This document shows, in pieces, positions 1 to 10,530 of a stretch of 64,000 bases of DNA. Origin of the DNA: Telmatactis stephensoni (Eukaryota; Cnidaria; Anthozoa; Actiniaria; Isophelliidae); contig JALIZF010001569.1 of the NCBI GenBank assembly GCA_029948255.1, forward strand, positions 62,001-126,000, given 5' to 3'. The first letter of the stretch is position 1; each line of letters opens with the position of its first letter. A model generated the notes under the pieces. The model did no database searches. It saw only the letters and a list, made by a program, of their open reading frames with translations, and had not been told where the DNA came from. The position numbers were made by a program, and so were the translations under genes.

Positions 1-208
1 TGATTTGGTTAACGTTGATTATACGTTTGATATATATCTATTGTAGTATCCAAGTATTTATATTGACCAAAGCATTTTTTCGATCAACTTCGTTTCTCAG
101 TAGAACAGACCCTTCTCATTAGTCAATTTCCCTTGCTACGAAGGCCTCGAAACTAAATCAGATCTTCACATTACGTACATTACGTACAAGAGTATGTTAT
201 CAACCTAC

Positions 209-290
209 CGACTACAGGCGGAAGTAGCATGGATATACCAAGGAATACAGCAACATAAACAGCGAGACACTGATGATATCCACAAGACAT
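209..290 (-). CDS. Gene C exon 1: signal peptide of an Ig-type receptor (gene continues left of window)
   Basis: An 82-nt exon opens with ATG at 290 and ends at a GT donor (TCG|GTAGGT). It encodes 27 residues plus one base. The peptide starts MSCGYHQCLAVYVAVFLG and continues hydrophobic to a Pro-Pro near its end, as expected of a signal peptide. The exon has the same length, the same phase-1 exit and nearly the same sequence as exon 1 of gene B at 46600-46681, and the flanks are also paralogous. In gene B the V-like Ig exon lies just beyond the point that corresponds to base 1 here, so the rest of gene C should lie outside the window to the left. Residues 19-20 and 26-27 differ from gene B. 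The start is the only ATG ahead of the hydrophobic stretch. Confidence 0.75.
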
Positions 291-3058
291 GATAGTGGTT
301 GTATTAAGGTTTTACAGACCACCAATTCTTCCTGTTAACATGTAGCTAGTAGATATAATGTGAACTGATGGTAGGCTGATACCAAGCTGTTTATATCATG
401 TATGATAATTGCATTCATATTCTATTGTTTTCTACTTGATTAGTTTAACCACAGGAGCACACAGAGTGCTTTGACCTTCAGAATACTTACAGTAACGCAA
501 GTCACTTGATTGTTGCCTGGCTGGGAAAACAAAGGAGTAAAATGAAGAAAAAGATGTGCGTGTGTTTAGACTAAGAGTACAAATCAGTTTCACCATGTGA
601 TCTAGTCTGCGTATATTTAATTATCAAGTACAGGTTTCGATTTCATCACTAGATGAAAGTGAAAACAAATATTTCGTTTTGTCGTCAGTAGTAGAAAGCT
701 TCCGTAGTAGAAAGCTTCTTGGTTCAGAATCGGATTAATAGTCAGTATTCTCTCTCTCCCAAAGAGTGTCCAGTTAAACACTTGATCTTTCTCTATTTTT
801 CTAGCTATTCTTCTGCTTGATATATAAATTTTAGAATTTCATTTCCGTTTTTTTTGTTTTCATATTGCCTTTTCATATCCACTTTCGTGGACATTTTTTC
901 TCAGCTGAATGATAAATTTTTAGTAGAATACTGTATGGTTGAGAGCACACGAAGGGCAATGTTTACCCATCATTTGAAGCTACAGCCTTAGCCAAAATTC
1001 TTTCGAACACGCTCCTCCCCAGTCTTAATGTTGGGTAGCTTGCAATAAGTGAATGGGGGCCAGGGAGCGCTTATGTAGTGGATGTTCGGGGATCATTGTC
1101 TAAGTCTGTCCCTACAGACGTTGTATTGGGGATTTTTCCGTTGCTCAACTTATCACAACGAAAACTAAAGTTAGGTCAAAAGTAGGTTGAATCATAGTTG
1201 AAAAATAGGTTGTTCACAAGCTGATACCTTCACTATTTCACATTTATTTACAAAACCCATACTTACCTTCGTGGAGGCTACTACATAGAACAGTTTAGCA
1301 TAAGAACAAATGTTAAAACGCATGCATGCATGTTTGGATGCAAGCCGAAACGTTTGATTTGAACCATTTCGCTTACATTTGTTTGTACATGATTTTGAGA
1401 AATTAGAAGCTTATTTTATTACCACTTAATAATTTTGGTCATCATAATTTGGTGTTCTCGACAAAAAAAGCGAAACTATAAGTCACGAGGAAACGTACGG
1501 CAGCATTCCGGAAAAACAGCATTTTCGCCTAAATATCGTGAATTAAATGGAAGACCTCGATGAACGCACGCTCGTACGCAATTACTGCAGGGATTGCAAC
1601 TACGTTGCTTGGTAACCATTACCCTTCACTGTCGAAATATATCATCTGGGAAAATTGCTTTTCATTCACAAAGTATTCGTGTTCCATGCCAATTGCAAAT
1701 GAGAACTAAGTAGTTAGTTAACTGGCTATTCTACGTTGCTTGGTAAATACACCTATTTCAACAAACGTTGTCGGCAAAGGCCTACGCGACTCACCTGAAA
1801 GGAAGCATGGGTAAACATTACTAAAGCTATAAAACCACACAAATATCCACACCATAATTCAACTTCAGCTTGTCATGACCTAATACATCAAAGAGCTTCA
1901 TTTGCTGATGCTAAAATCAAGACCAATGCTAAAAAGAGAGGGAAATTTTGCAACTACCCATACTCCTTTTCGGTCTAGTCGGGTAGGCTTGAGACCTCTC
2001 ATACGACAACCTTTTTTGAAATAGGTATATAACCGGCCCATTTCACTTCACTGTTAAAATATATTATCTAAACTAATATAATTCCATGCCAAATGAGAGC
2101 TACGTATCAATTAGTTAACTGGCGTAAGCTATAGGATTTATTCTAATTATGTATGTATGTTTGCTGGCTCATACAGGTTTCCGTCAATGATCCAGCGTCA
2201 AAAAACCGAGAATTCAAAATCGCTCTTATTTTGCCTATAGGGAGCTTATCAGAGAGAGGAGAAAAACTGATGTGATAATTTCTTAAATACAAAATTAGAT
2301 CAAGTCATTTATGTACTGAACTCACAAAATGTCCCATGTTTTACCTTGAAATTTCGCCTTTGTAGTCGGATTTGTGTGTGCAGAGTATTCAACCATTCAT
2401 ACTTTTGTTTGGAATCCATTGCAGCTCAAAATTAATCAAGAATTGGCTCACGCGTTTTCTTCTAATATACTTTAGATCCTTCTGCGACAATCAACCTCGC
2501 ACTTTGCCAATGATAAACTGTGCTATTTACAGGTGTTTTGTAAGCTTCAAATATCGTTATAGCGGCGGGTTTCAAGGAAATTTTTGTCCACTCAAGCAAT
2601 ATTTAATGGCGAAATAACGTCCTAAAAAGTACAAACATTCAAGTTGATCGTGAAGTAGCAAGAGTTCGAGAAAACTGGCGTTATTCAACTCATGGCATAA
2701 ATTTAGGAACCGGTCCACTGTTGACTTCTAAACAAACTTAAATTTTCAGAGCCTGGTAGTGCTATGATTTTGATTTTCAAAATTGCCTATTAGGCGCTAA
2801 TTCTAACAATGCAGCCTTGCCAGCAAAGAGATCAAGCTATGCAGTATGACAAATGTGGTACATTGACCTTCTTTTCTTTATCATAATACATTTTTCTTTT
2901 GTTATTTTCAGTGTGGTTATTTGCCCTAAAGACAAAGGTTTGCTGTTAAATGTGACCCCTGGATATCCCCAATATTCGTTACAGGTTACCATTTTCCGGT
3001 ACTCTAGCTCTTGAAGGGATGCGGTCGGTTTTAACATTTCATGGCGTAATTTCTCTGT
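291..3058. repeat. Upstream region of gene C, segmental duplicate of the region upstream of gene B
   Basis: This stretch aligns with 46682-49950 almost throughout. For example, the words around 440-520, 1310-1700 and 2900-3000 recur at 46830-46900, 47670-49400 and 49820-49910. The gene B copy carries an extra insertion of about 1.35 kb (about 47692-49043). Similarity resumes at 6150-6440 against about 49955-51115, so the gene C copy holds an insertion at about 3060-6140. No protein-coding exon is convincing here. The promoter and 5' UTR of gene C are presumably in this region, but no core promoter element could be fixed. Confidence 0.7.
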
Positions 3059-3238
3059 AAACAGAGAGAGTAAGCTTCACGTACAAGTTGTCGTTTCAAC
3101 ACGAAGGCGATTCATTTTGCATTTGCTGTAAACGCGAAAAGTCACGCTCACGTTTAAGTGACAAACGCGCGTCGTCAGGCGTGAAACAAGCAGGTCATGT
3201 GATCATCTTTGCTGAATGACGTTTCTAGTGTACGTTAA

Positions 3239-3961
3239 GGTAATTCAGTAAAAATATATCCGAACATAGACTTTTAATGAAATTTCGTACAGTTGCTAAC
3301 TAAGCTTTACTGATTCCAAAGATCAAATAAAAAGGAGGGTCACCATCTTTGTTTTTACGCTCGATGGCGTAAATTTTAAGCCGTGCGTCAGCAATTTTCG
3401 AAAACAGAAATTTGAACAAAAGGTACTCGTCATATACACCAAGTCAATGTAAGCATTGAAATGTTGAAGTCATTCTATCTTTTAATTAAAAATCAAACAA
3501 AAAGGTAAACCTAAAAAAGTTCAAGAAAATTTAAGTGTCAAAAAAATGGAGATATTTCGGCACCAGTACATACCCTGATATTAGCTTGAAAACAGCTTTC
3601 TTCAGTAAGTAATAGAGAATATCTCAAAAACGGAACACAGATTTTTGTTAAAATAGAAATATCTGATAGGTTACCTTACTCTTTTGGAATTGATAAAATA
3701 AAAACGATAGGTCACCGTGTTCGATTTTGCGTTACAGCTCTTTTGGTGTTTCCCCAAAAAGCCTGTGTCAGTGGTTCTAGTCCTCTTGTGATGTTTTCAG
3801 AGTTATTTGTCGTAATTTTGACCAGTTTACATTTCAAAAATTGTGTTTTTCATCTAAATGGCCGCCATCTTGGAAAATTGAAATTTCTGCATGTGCGCGA
3901 GCTCGCTCATGGTAGAATCGTGCGCAGTAGAGCGTGTGCAATGCAAAACTACGGAATTACC
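3239..3961. mobile_element. TTAA-flanked non-autonomous DNA transposon, copy 1
   Basis: The stretch is bounded by TTAA at 3235-3238 and 3962-3965. Its ends are inverted repeats beginning GGTAATTC. It has no transposase. Two other members at 34225-35046 and 38999-40647 have the same layout: TTAA followed by a GGTRRYYC-type end. This copy shares internal words such as GGTCACC and GTGCGCAGTAG with copy 2. TTAA target duplication is known for the piggyBac and Kolobok superfamilies; which one applies cannot be told from the ends alone. Confidence 0.6.
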
Positions 3962-4653
3962 TTAAGCTTATGCTTTCTAGTATTGGCTCGACTAACCAAA
4001 AAATGTTCTCCTTCTGACTTGTCTCGATACAAAGATTCTGTTTTATAAAAACACGTATACAGTGTGAGTAAGTGCATTACGATTTCAAACACATTTATCA
4101 TCTCGCGTGGGGACATTTGCGCAATTAATTATACAGATAACAAAAACGTTTGCTGTATTTTACCATATCAACAGGCTTGAAGAGGGTCTCTCATATTTTT
4201 CCACAGAAAAATCTTTTCGAAGATAAACTTGATTTTGGAGTTGATAAGAGTATGTTGTGATTTCATTTATTTAACAAGGTGTGATCCAAATTATATCAAT
4301 ACTCATGTTCCCAGAGTTTCCAGTGTTTCCAGTCTGGTTCCATTTGCAGATTTCCATAATGTCTGAGCTTAGACTCTTTTAAAAACAACAACGACAACGA
4401 CAACTTAAAAAACAGCAACGAATTAATTAGCTTAATTTGCAGTAGTGTTGGTACACAGTTCCCTCGGGAGCTAAGTACTGAAGGGAAACTGGTTTTGAAA
4501 GGAGTACCGTCTTCTTTTGTAGGCGTCCTTTTCTTTTCAAAGAGAAACTTAAAATAACTAGTACAGATTATTTTACTTTTGCCGATAAAACTCCTTTCTA
4601 ATGGCCGAGTTTTTAGGTATTCAAACTGTAACAGTTTCACATAATGCCTAGTG

Positions 4654-4988
4654 CTACAAAAAGTAAAAAAGTATGAAAGAAAAGCAAAGCATAAGGAACA
4701 CGTTGCTGACGCCATATACACCACGTGACCCATTACACAGGTTGCTTTGGCAACACTTCACGTTGCACTTGATGTTTCTCTCTTGGCATAACTCTTCTGT
4801 TTTGCTACAGTGCTCTTTGTTACCACATCGTTTTGTAAAGGATTCTTTGTTTGCCTTTAATTGATACTTGATTACACAGGTATCCAGTGTTATAGCAGTG
4901 TTCACAGGGCAGGACAGTCTCTTGGTTTTAGCATTACAGTCTGACCAAGACGTATTAGACACACAGATATAGCAATCAATGGCACTAA
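4654..4988 (-). CDS. Ly6/uPAR (LU, three-finger) domain protein, GPI-anchored type; terminal exon
   Basis: The exon begins after a TTACAG acceptor (phase 1) and runs 110 codons to a stop. It contains 12 cysteines, beginning CYIC and ending CCQSNLCN, the cysteine-cysteine...Cys-Asn signature of LU domains. After the CN comes a small-residue site (GSRG) and a hydrophobic tail (VFLMLCFSFILFYFL), the layout of a GPI-attachment signal. The protein should therefore be a small surface protein held by a lipid anchor. The upstream signal-peptide exon was not located. Immediately upstream, 5085-5155 is a decayed copy of the start of this exon. The gene could be a single functional locus with a distant first exon, or a stranded exon left by duplication. 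The domain call is firm; the ligand is unknown. Confidence 0.7.
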
Positions 4989-5084
4989 CTGTAAGATATG
5001 TAGCAAACAATGAGTTTGACTTTTGGTTGTATGTAGTGTGTCGTGGATTAACCAAGAAATGATATAGAATTATATTGATTCCCT

Positions 5085-5155
5085 TGGTCTTAGTAATATA
5101 ACAGCCTGACCAAGACTTTTAAGATAAAGTTTTCAGTGGCAGTAACTGTAAGATG
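5085..5155 (-). pseudogene. Decayed partial copy of the LU exon start
   Basis: On the minus strand this matches the acceptor and first 60 or so bases of the LU exon at 4988, sharing ATCTTACAGTTA-TGCCA-TGA and GTCTTGGTCAG. The leading cysteine codons are lost and a stop follows, so it cannot encode the domain. Confidence 0.55.
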
Positions 5156-6140
5156 AAAATTATAATATAGTCGCAATAAATGCGCGCTCTGATTGGCTAA
5201 ATTACGGCGTACCATTTCACAAAACATTCCACAAAACATTACACGCTCGTGCTAGGTTCTGACCTTTCTCTTCTCGACCGAAAAATTGTTTACGCTGTTT
5301 CAGTCAACAAAATCGTCACAAAAAACTTGAGAACAAAATTTGCGGGAAAAAACTACATAGTTATTCATTGATATTCAAGTGTGTTCAGGTAATTTTTCGA
5401 GCAACTTTAAAGTACTTCAAATGGTACGTGAAACGTCATTGCGTTGTAGCTTCTCTATTACTAAAGGAATTGTTTTCTGCGAGCATCCATTTTTAAGAAA
5501 TTCCACAATAACTCAAGAAGCTAAAGTCGCGCTCGGAAATGCATAGTGTGTCCCCGATTAGTGGAACAACTGTGTATAATAATTGACACGTTAATAATGT
5601 TGTTGTTGGTTTTACGCTTTTTTCGTGCTTAGCAAGCTTCCGCGTGCATCACTTCACGACGGATGTGCATGCACAAAGAATGAACCATTTCTTTAATAGT
5701 AAACACTACAAAGCAGTGACCTTAACTGCAAAAAGTCAGCCATGTTTGTAGGGTCATATCAAATTGATGGTAAAACTTGTATGATATTTTAGCGTACTGA
5801 CAATAACTCAGTAATATGAATGCAACTGATTGACTTTCACGTTGCTAGCTGATTTAACCTTCACTTGAAGAAACAGTCAAGAAATAACTTTTTGTCAGTG
5901 CATAAATTACCTGTAGGGAAGACAGACAGCCAAAGATCCATAAAAAGATAAATCTTCAACCAGAACATCTTTTAGTAGCTTTAGTCCTTACAATCCTTTC
6001 GTTCAAGCCAAGAAAAAGTTGTACTTTCTAAGTCTTATCTCTTGGATCAGTGTTTCTTGATAAATGCTTTCGAATCTTGGCCAAGATCCGGAAACTAGAT
6101 ACAAACATTGATAATTAAGTACGAATCCAGTCTGTCGGTA
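5156..6140. other. Stretch with no recognised gene
   Basis: No exon, domain or intact mobile element is visible. It forms part of the DNA present between paralogous blocks of the gene C upstream copy but absent from the gene B copy. From about 6150 to 6440 the sequence again matches the gene B side (about 49955-51115). Confidence 0.4.
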
Positions 6141-6739
6141 GCTATGCAGTCTTATTCACTGAGGCTCAAGAAGCGTTTTTTTTTTTTTTTCTTGACTTCT
6201 TAAAACAGCTTTAAAAAGCTTTACATTACTGAAAAAGGTTGGAGGCAACGAAGCTGGCTCGTATCATCTGACAACAGCGCAAGAGGATTTAAACTAAAAC
6301 CATGAGGAGATCGCTAGTTCACTTTTGTTGCTTTGTAACATTGTAACTAATACGTATATTGTGAACTTGGGCTCGATTGCGTGATGGGCATATGAACAAT
6401 ATACGTTTTAATAAGTCATTAATGGCAGCACAACACATTTTAATTCTTATTATATGATTGAGTCTGTTTTCTTTGTTATTCATAGGACTTTATATCACTA
6501 AATTCACGATGATTATATATTCAAGGGTTTTATATAGAGCTTCTCCGGGATGTATCTGTATAAATCACTTGAATTTATAATTCCCGGGGTTTATCTAGAT
6601 ACATCACTTGAATTTATAATTTCGTTTCCATACTTCCTTAGATGATTTATGTGTGGACATCAAGACTTAGAAATTTTCTTAGAAATATACTAAGTAGCGA
6701 TTTTTGGTGGAAAAAAAGTCTTTGATAAATGACAGAGAT

Positions 6740-6805
6740 TATTCGAACCCGAGACTTTCTGCACTCCTATACCCGCTTTTAACCACTATACTACTGAGCT
6801 AACTG
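6740..6805 (-). repeat. tRNA-derived SINE head, minus strand
   Basis: Read on the minus strand, an A-box-like TAGCTCAGTAG (6791-6801) is followed about 40 bases later by a B-box-like GGGTTCGAAT (6741-6750), the internal RNA polymerase III promoter of tRNA genes. No mature tRNA cloverleaf is preserved. The same unit with flanking similarity (the TTATATGATTGAGGAGG and AGGGAAGTATGG regions) occurs in the opposite orientation at 16325-16700, so it is an interspersed repeat. Confidence 0.6.
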
Positions 6806-6990
6806 ATGGAATCTTCTCAACAAAAAAATATTTTGTGTGTTATCATGAAGTTCGTTAGTGTTTCTCTGAATAGAATTGAAAAACAATTATTTAAGGTTTC
6901 CTTCTGGGAATTCGGTAACAATGATCTAATTAGTGATTGTCTTTTTGAATCGTTTTTGTGTGAAAACCTCCTCAATCATATAATAAGGCA

Positions 6991-7090
6991 GATAAATACC
7001 GAGAAGCGAGGCTTTTATCCATATACATCCCTCGGGCCTACAGCCCTCGGGATGTATATGGCTAAAAGCCTCGCTTCTCGGTATTTATCC
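6991..7090. repeat. Short perfect hairpin
   Basis: The arm GATAAATACCGAGAAGCGAG (continuing to CATCCC) is mirrored by its reverse complement about 45 bases on, around a short loop at 7038-7045. A related, shorter hairpin is at 16263-16331. Both sit beside the same SINE copies and look like tips of a foldback element. Confidence 0.6.
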
Positions 7091-7382
7091 CTTCCATATG
7101 CAACATCTATTTAGAATAGAACCTAGGATAGAATCGCTATCGCAAGAAGCGATCATTTTTACGTTCATACTATAAATTTGAAACGCATCTTCTTTTTTTT
7201 CCTCCGTTTTCATTGACCCATTAGACATTTTGCGGAAGGCCGCAAGGTCGTCGTTGTTTTTTCTTTAATGGATTTACAAAGTCGAGCAAGATATCACTAT
7301 CGAAGACATACTGTGTTTGTTTAGGTTAACTGATAATTTTTCAAGCCCTTCACTAAAATTTACACATGGATAATTTACACAT

Positions 7383-7959
7383 GTGTAACACGTGGCCGAT
7401 TGCGCAAGAATGCTGCATTCTCGAGACGAACAGAGAGAAAAAAAAATAAACATTTGCAGTTTATAACTCGTTCCCGGCCTAAAGGCCTGGGCACGAGTAA
7501 TTAAGATCAATTAATATAATTTTTTTGTATTCTTTTTCAACACACACACTTCTTATTTCGTTGCGCCGTCACTGTGCTTAACTGTCTATTTGATGCTGTC
7601 ATCAATTGTTTGACTATCTGCTGAATTGTTAATTAAAGGCAAAACCGCGATGACCCAAACACATAATTACTCGTTACTATGTGTTTGGGTCATCGCGGTT
7701 TTGCCTTTAATTAACAATTCAGCAGATAGTCAAACAATTGATGACAGCATCAAATAGACAGTTAAGCACAGTGACGGCGCAACGAAATAAGAAGTGTGTG
7801 TGTTGAAAAAGAATACAAAAAAATTACATTAATTGATCTTAATTACTCGTGCCCAGGCCTTTAGGCCGGGAACGAGTTATAAACTGCAAATGTTTATTTT
7901 TTTTCCCTCTGTTCGTCTCGAGAATGCAGCATTCTTGCGCAATCGGCCACGTGTTACAC
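7383..7959. mobile_element. Near-perfect foldback element, about 285-bp arms
   Basis: Sequence from GTGTAACAC at 7383 is repeated in reverse complement up to GTGTTACAC at 7959, with only a few mismatches and a centre near 7671. The inverted ends ACTCGTGCCC (for example 7845-7857 and its mirror at about 7485-7497) are the same terminal motif found at the borders of the composite repeat at 10252-15811. It codes for nothing recognisable and probably arose by head-to-head joining of two ends of that repeat family. Confidence 0.7.
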
Positions 7960-8103
7960 CCCTGATTGGTTAAGAACGTAAAAAAACAATGCCCTTCATT
8001 CATCACCTCCGTAGTGAACGCCAGCGAGGAACTTTAGGAATGCAAGATGGCCGACTACAAAGAAAATAGCTTTCAGAGACAGGCTTTTCCTGCAGTAGCA
8101 AGG

Positions 8104-8265
8104 CCTACTCCGGGCCCAAAAGACGCCTTAAGCTGCAGCGGCTAAGGGTGGCTTAAGGCGGCTTAAGGATTTTTGAGGGAAAATTTGCCGGCATCTTAGT
8201 GTGGCTTAAGGCGGCTTAGTGCGGCTTAAGCCAGCCTAAGGCATCTTAAGGCGGCTTAAGACAAT
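8104..8265. repeat. Degenerate minisatellite of GGCTTAAG units
   Basis: Repeated GGCTTAAGGC / GCGGCTTAAG words occur about ten times with variable spacers. The unit contains the AflII-like palindrome CTTAAG. No coding role is evident. Confidence 0.6.
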
Positions 8266-8400
8266 TAAATGCAATCAAGAACATCATTACATTGTACTCA
8301 CAATGATAAAAAAATGTAGTACTAGTCTACATTAGACCTTATTTAAGCCTGTTACACATTAAAATGGAAAGTTATTACTGTATGTCAGTAATTCAATATA

Positions 8401-8655
8401 CAGCTATTTCAAAAAACGATGAATACTGAATACTGCATTCTGCATACTGAATTGTGCATTCAAAGACCAAAATGCCTTGTAGTTCAGTTTGTTTTGGAGA
8501 TGACATAGTGAAAATCCTCTATAACAGCTATAACTAGGCAAATAAGTGGCAAAACGACAATGGAAATGATCAAAAATGCAATTTGTAAGTCTTAGAATGC
8601 ACTATTCAGTATGCAGAATGCAGAATTCAGTATTCAACGTTTTCTGAAATAGCTG
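8401..8655. mobile_element. TA-flanked MITE with about 50-bp terminal inverted repeats
   Basis: Ends CAGCTATTTCA(A/G)AAAACG...TACTGAAT are mirrored at 8600-8655. The element is flanked by TA on both sides (8399-8400 and 8656-8657), the target duplication of Tc1/mariner-type elements. It is 255 bp long with no open frame. Confidence 0.65.
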
Positions 8656-8659
8656 TATA

Positions 8660-10250
8660 AGAAAGTAAGCTTGTACCCTATCGTAGAAGTTTGGCATACA
8701 ATATGGTATTGTATGCCAAACTGTATGTTGGTAAGTCAATAAATATGCAAGTCAATTATCAGCAAGCTTTTACCTTAACTTAGCAGTTTCACATTTAATA
8801 AAGTATTGAAATTGTTTATATAGTCCTTTAACCTGTTAAACTATTATTGTTATTAAAACTGTTATTAACACAATTTTAGGTTTTCTGTTTTTATTCAATT
8901 GACGTGTAAGCCATTAAGATTTTGATTGGAAATCTAAATTATGAGTAAAACTGGTCAGAGAATCGTCCTGATTATGAATTCTATGGTATATGCATAACTT
9001 ATCACACATGTCATCCTTCACTGCAGTGTTGAACATCTTGTTTGTGTACTGTATGAAAAAGGCAAATATTAAAATGCAATGTAGACCTATAGAAATATAT
9101 AAAATAATTTTGTAATAAACAATTTTAATATAATTATTAAAATAATTATTTACTTTATAAGATAAGGGCATTTGATTTAAGGGGAAGCATTTTCCTCATG
9201 GACATATATTAGTTTATTTGCTTTTTAAAATATGTGATTCCTTTTTACAGTGCTGGATTTATGATTTAGTAGGTCACTGCTAAGTTTAATGTTTCAGACA
9301 ACATTCAATAGAAATGTCGATTATTCTTTCAAATGTTTCAGTCAATTTTTTTGACGATGCCTTGTTCAAGCTTACTTGCAAATTTGGATTTTCCATCAAC
9401 TTTTCCACTCTGTTGAACAGGACTTTATCCTTCTCTGGAATCCACCTTCTCTGGAATCCTAACTTGTATTAATCCATCGGCGAACAAACTAAGCACTGCA
9501 ATATCATACTTTGACCCGCAAACCAAAGTCTTTCGGATGCAAAAATGGCGATTAATGGCCACTAGTTATCAGCTTTGCTTCTGGAACTTAACTTCATAAT
9601 AATTCTTGTACTTTGGTTTTCATTCTCGGCTTCTCCCCTTGCCTTCGGGACTTCGATCCATAGTTCTTTGTTGGTTCGCTACTATGACCAGACTTCCTTG
9701 GTATTTGTGTCTTACATTATTTTAAAAAACAGTCTCGCAACAGCTAAAATCACTTGGTAGCCGCCATCTTACATTTTACCCAGCATCCCCTGCAATACGA
9801 CTTGGGCTTCCTGTGGGTTACGTAGACTGGGAACGAGTTGTACTTAAAAATGGCGGAATACATGAGTGGAATGCAAGTAGAGTTAGATGAAGCTCTGGAC
9901 GAAGCTATGGATTTTCTTTCGCTGCCTGCACTTTTCAATAAAAGAAAGAAAAATGAATGGAGAATGAATCCGTGAACAGGAGAGTTGATAAGCTTGAATG
10001 TCATACATTTCTAACATCCATGAAACTTACTGAAACAAGAACTGTTTAATATGTGTATAATTTTCACACCAAGCTTGACTGTGCAAATAAACGAAGTTAT
10101 AAGTCATATTTGTAAAGATAAACTCCATTAAGATTCAATTTACGAGAAAGAGTAATTGTAAACTGAAAAATATCTTAAGAACCACGGCTCAATGTGAATA
10201 TATAATTTAAGAATACAATTTATAATTTATATTTGAGCAGTGATATTTTT
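8660..10250. other. Stretch with no recognised gene
   Basis: Only short unrelated open frames are present, with no domain signature, splice-consistent exon or paralogy to the receptor genes. A short imperfect repeat (TCTCTGGAATCC) occurs at about 9434-9460. Confidence 0.4.
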
Positions 10251-10530
10251 ACTCGTGCCCAGGCCTTTAGGCCGGGAACGAGTTATAAACTGCAAATGTT
10301 TTGTTTTTTGTTTTTGTTTTTTTTTTCCTCTGTTCGTCCTGAGAGACTTCTGATTGGTTAACAACGTAAAAAACAATGCCCTTCATTCATCACCTTTGAG
10401 CGAACGCAAGCCAGGAACTTTAGGAATGCAAGATGGCCGACTACAAAGAAAATAGCTTTCAGAGATAGGCTTTTCCTGCAGTAGAACAATGTAATTTGGA
10501 GCTTTTAACTCGAGATCTACCTATATACTT

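Noticed and set aside
7274..7510. A minus-strand frame reading CYTCVNYPC, resembling the start of a Ly6/uPAR domain
   Set aside because: It lies partly in the arm of the 7383-7959 palindrome and has no further cysteines or CC...CN ending; the resemblance is chance.
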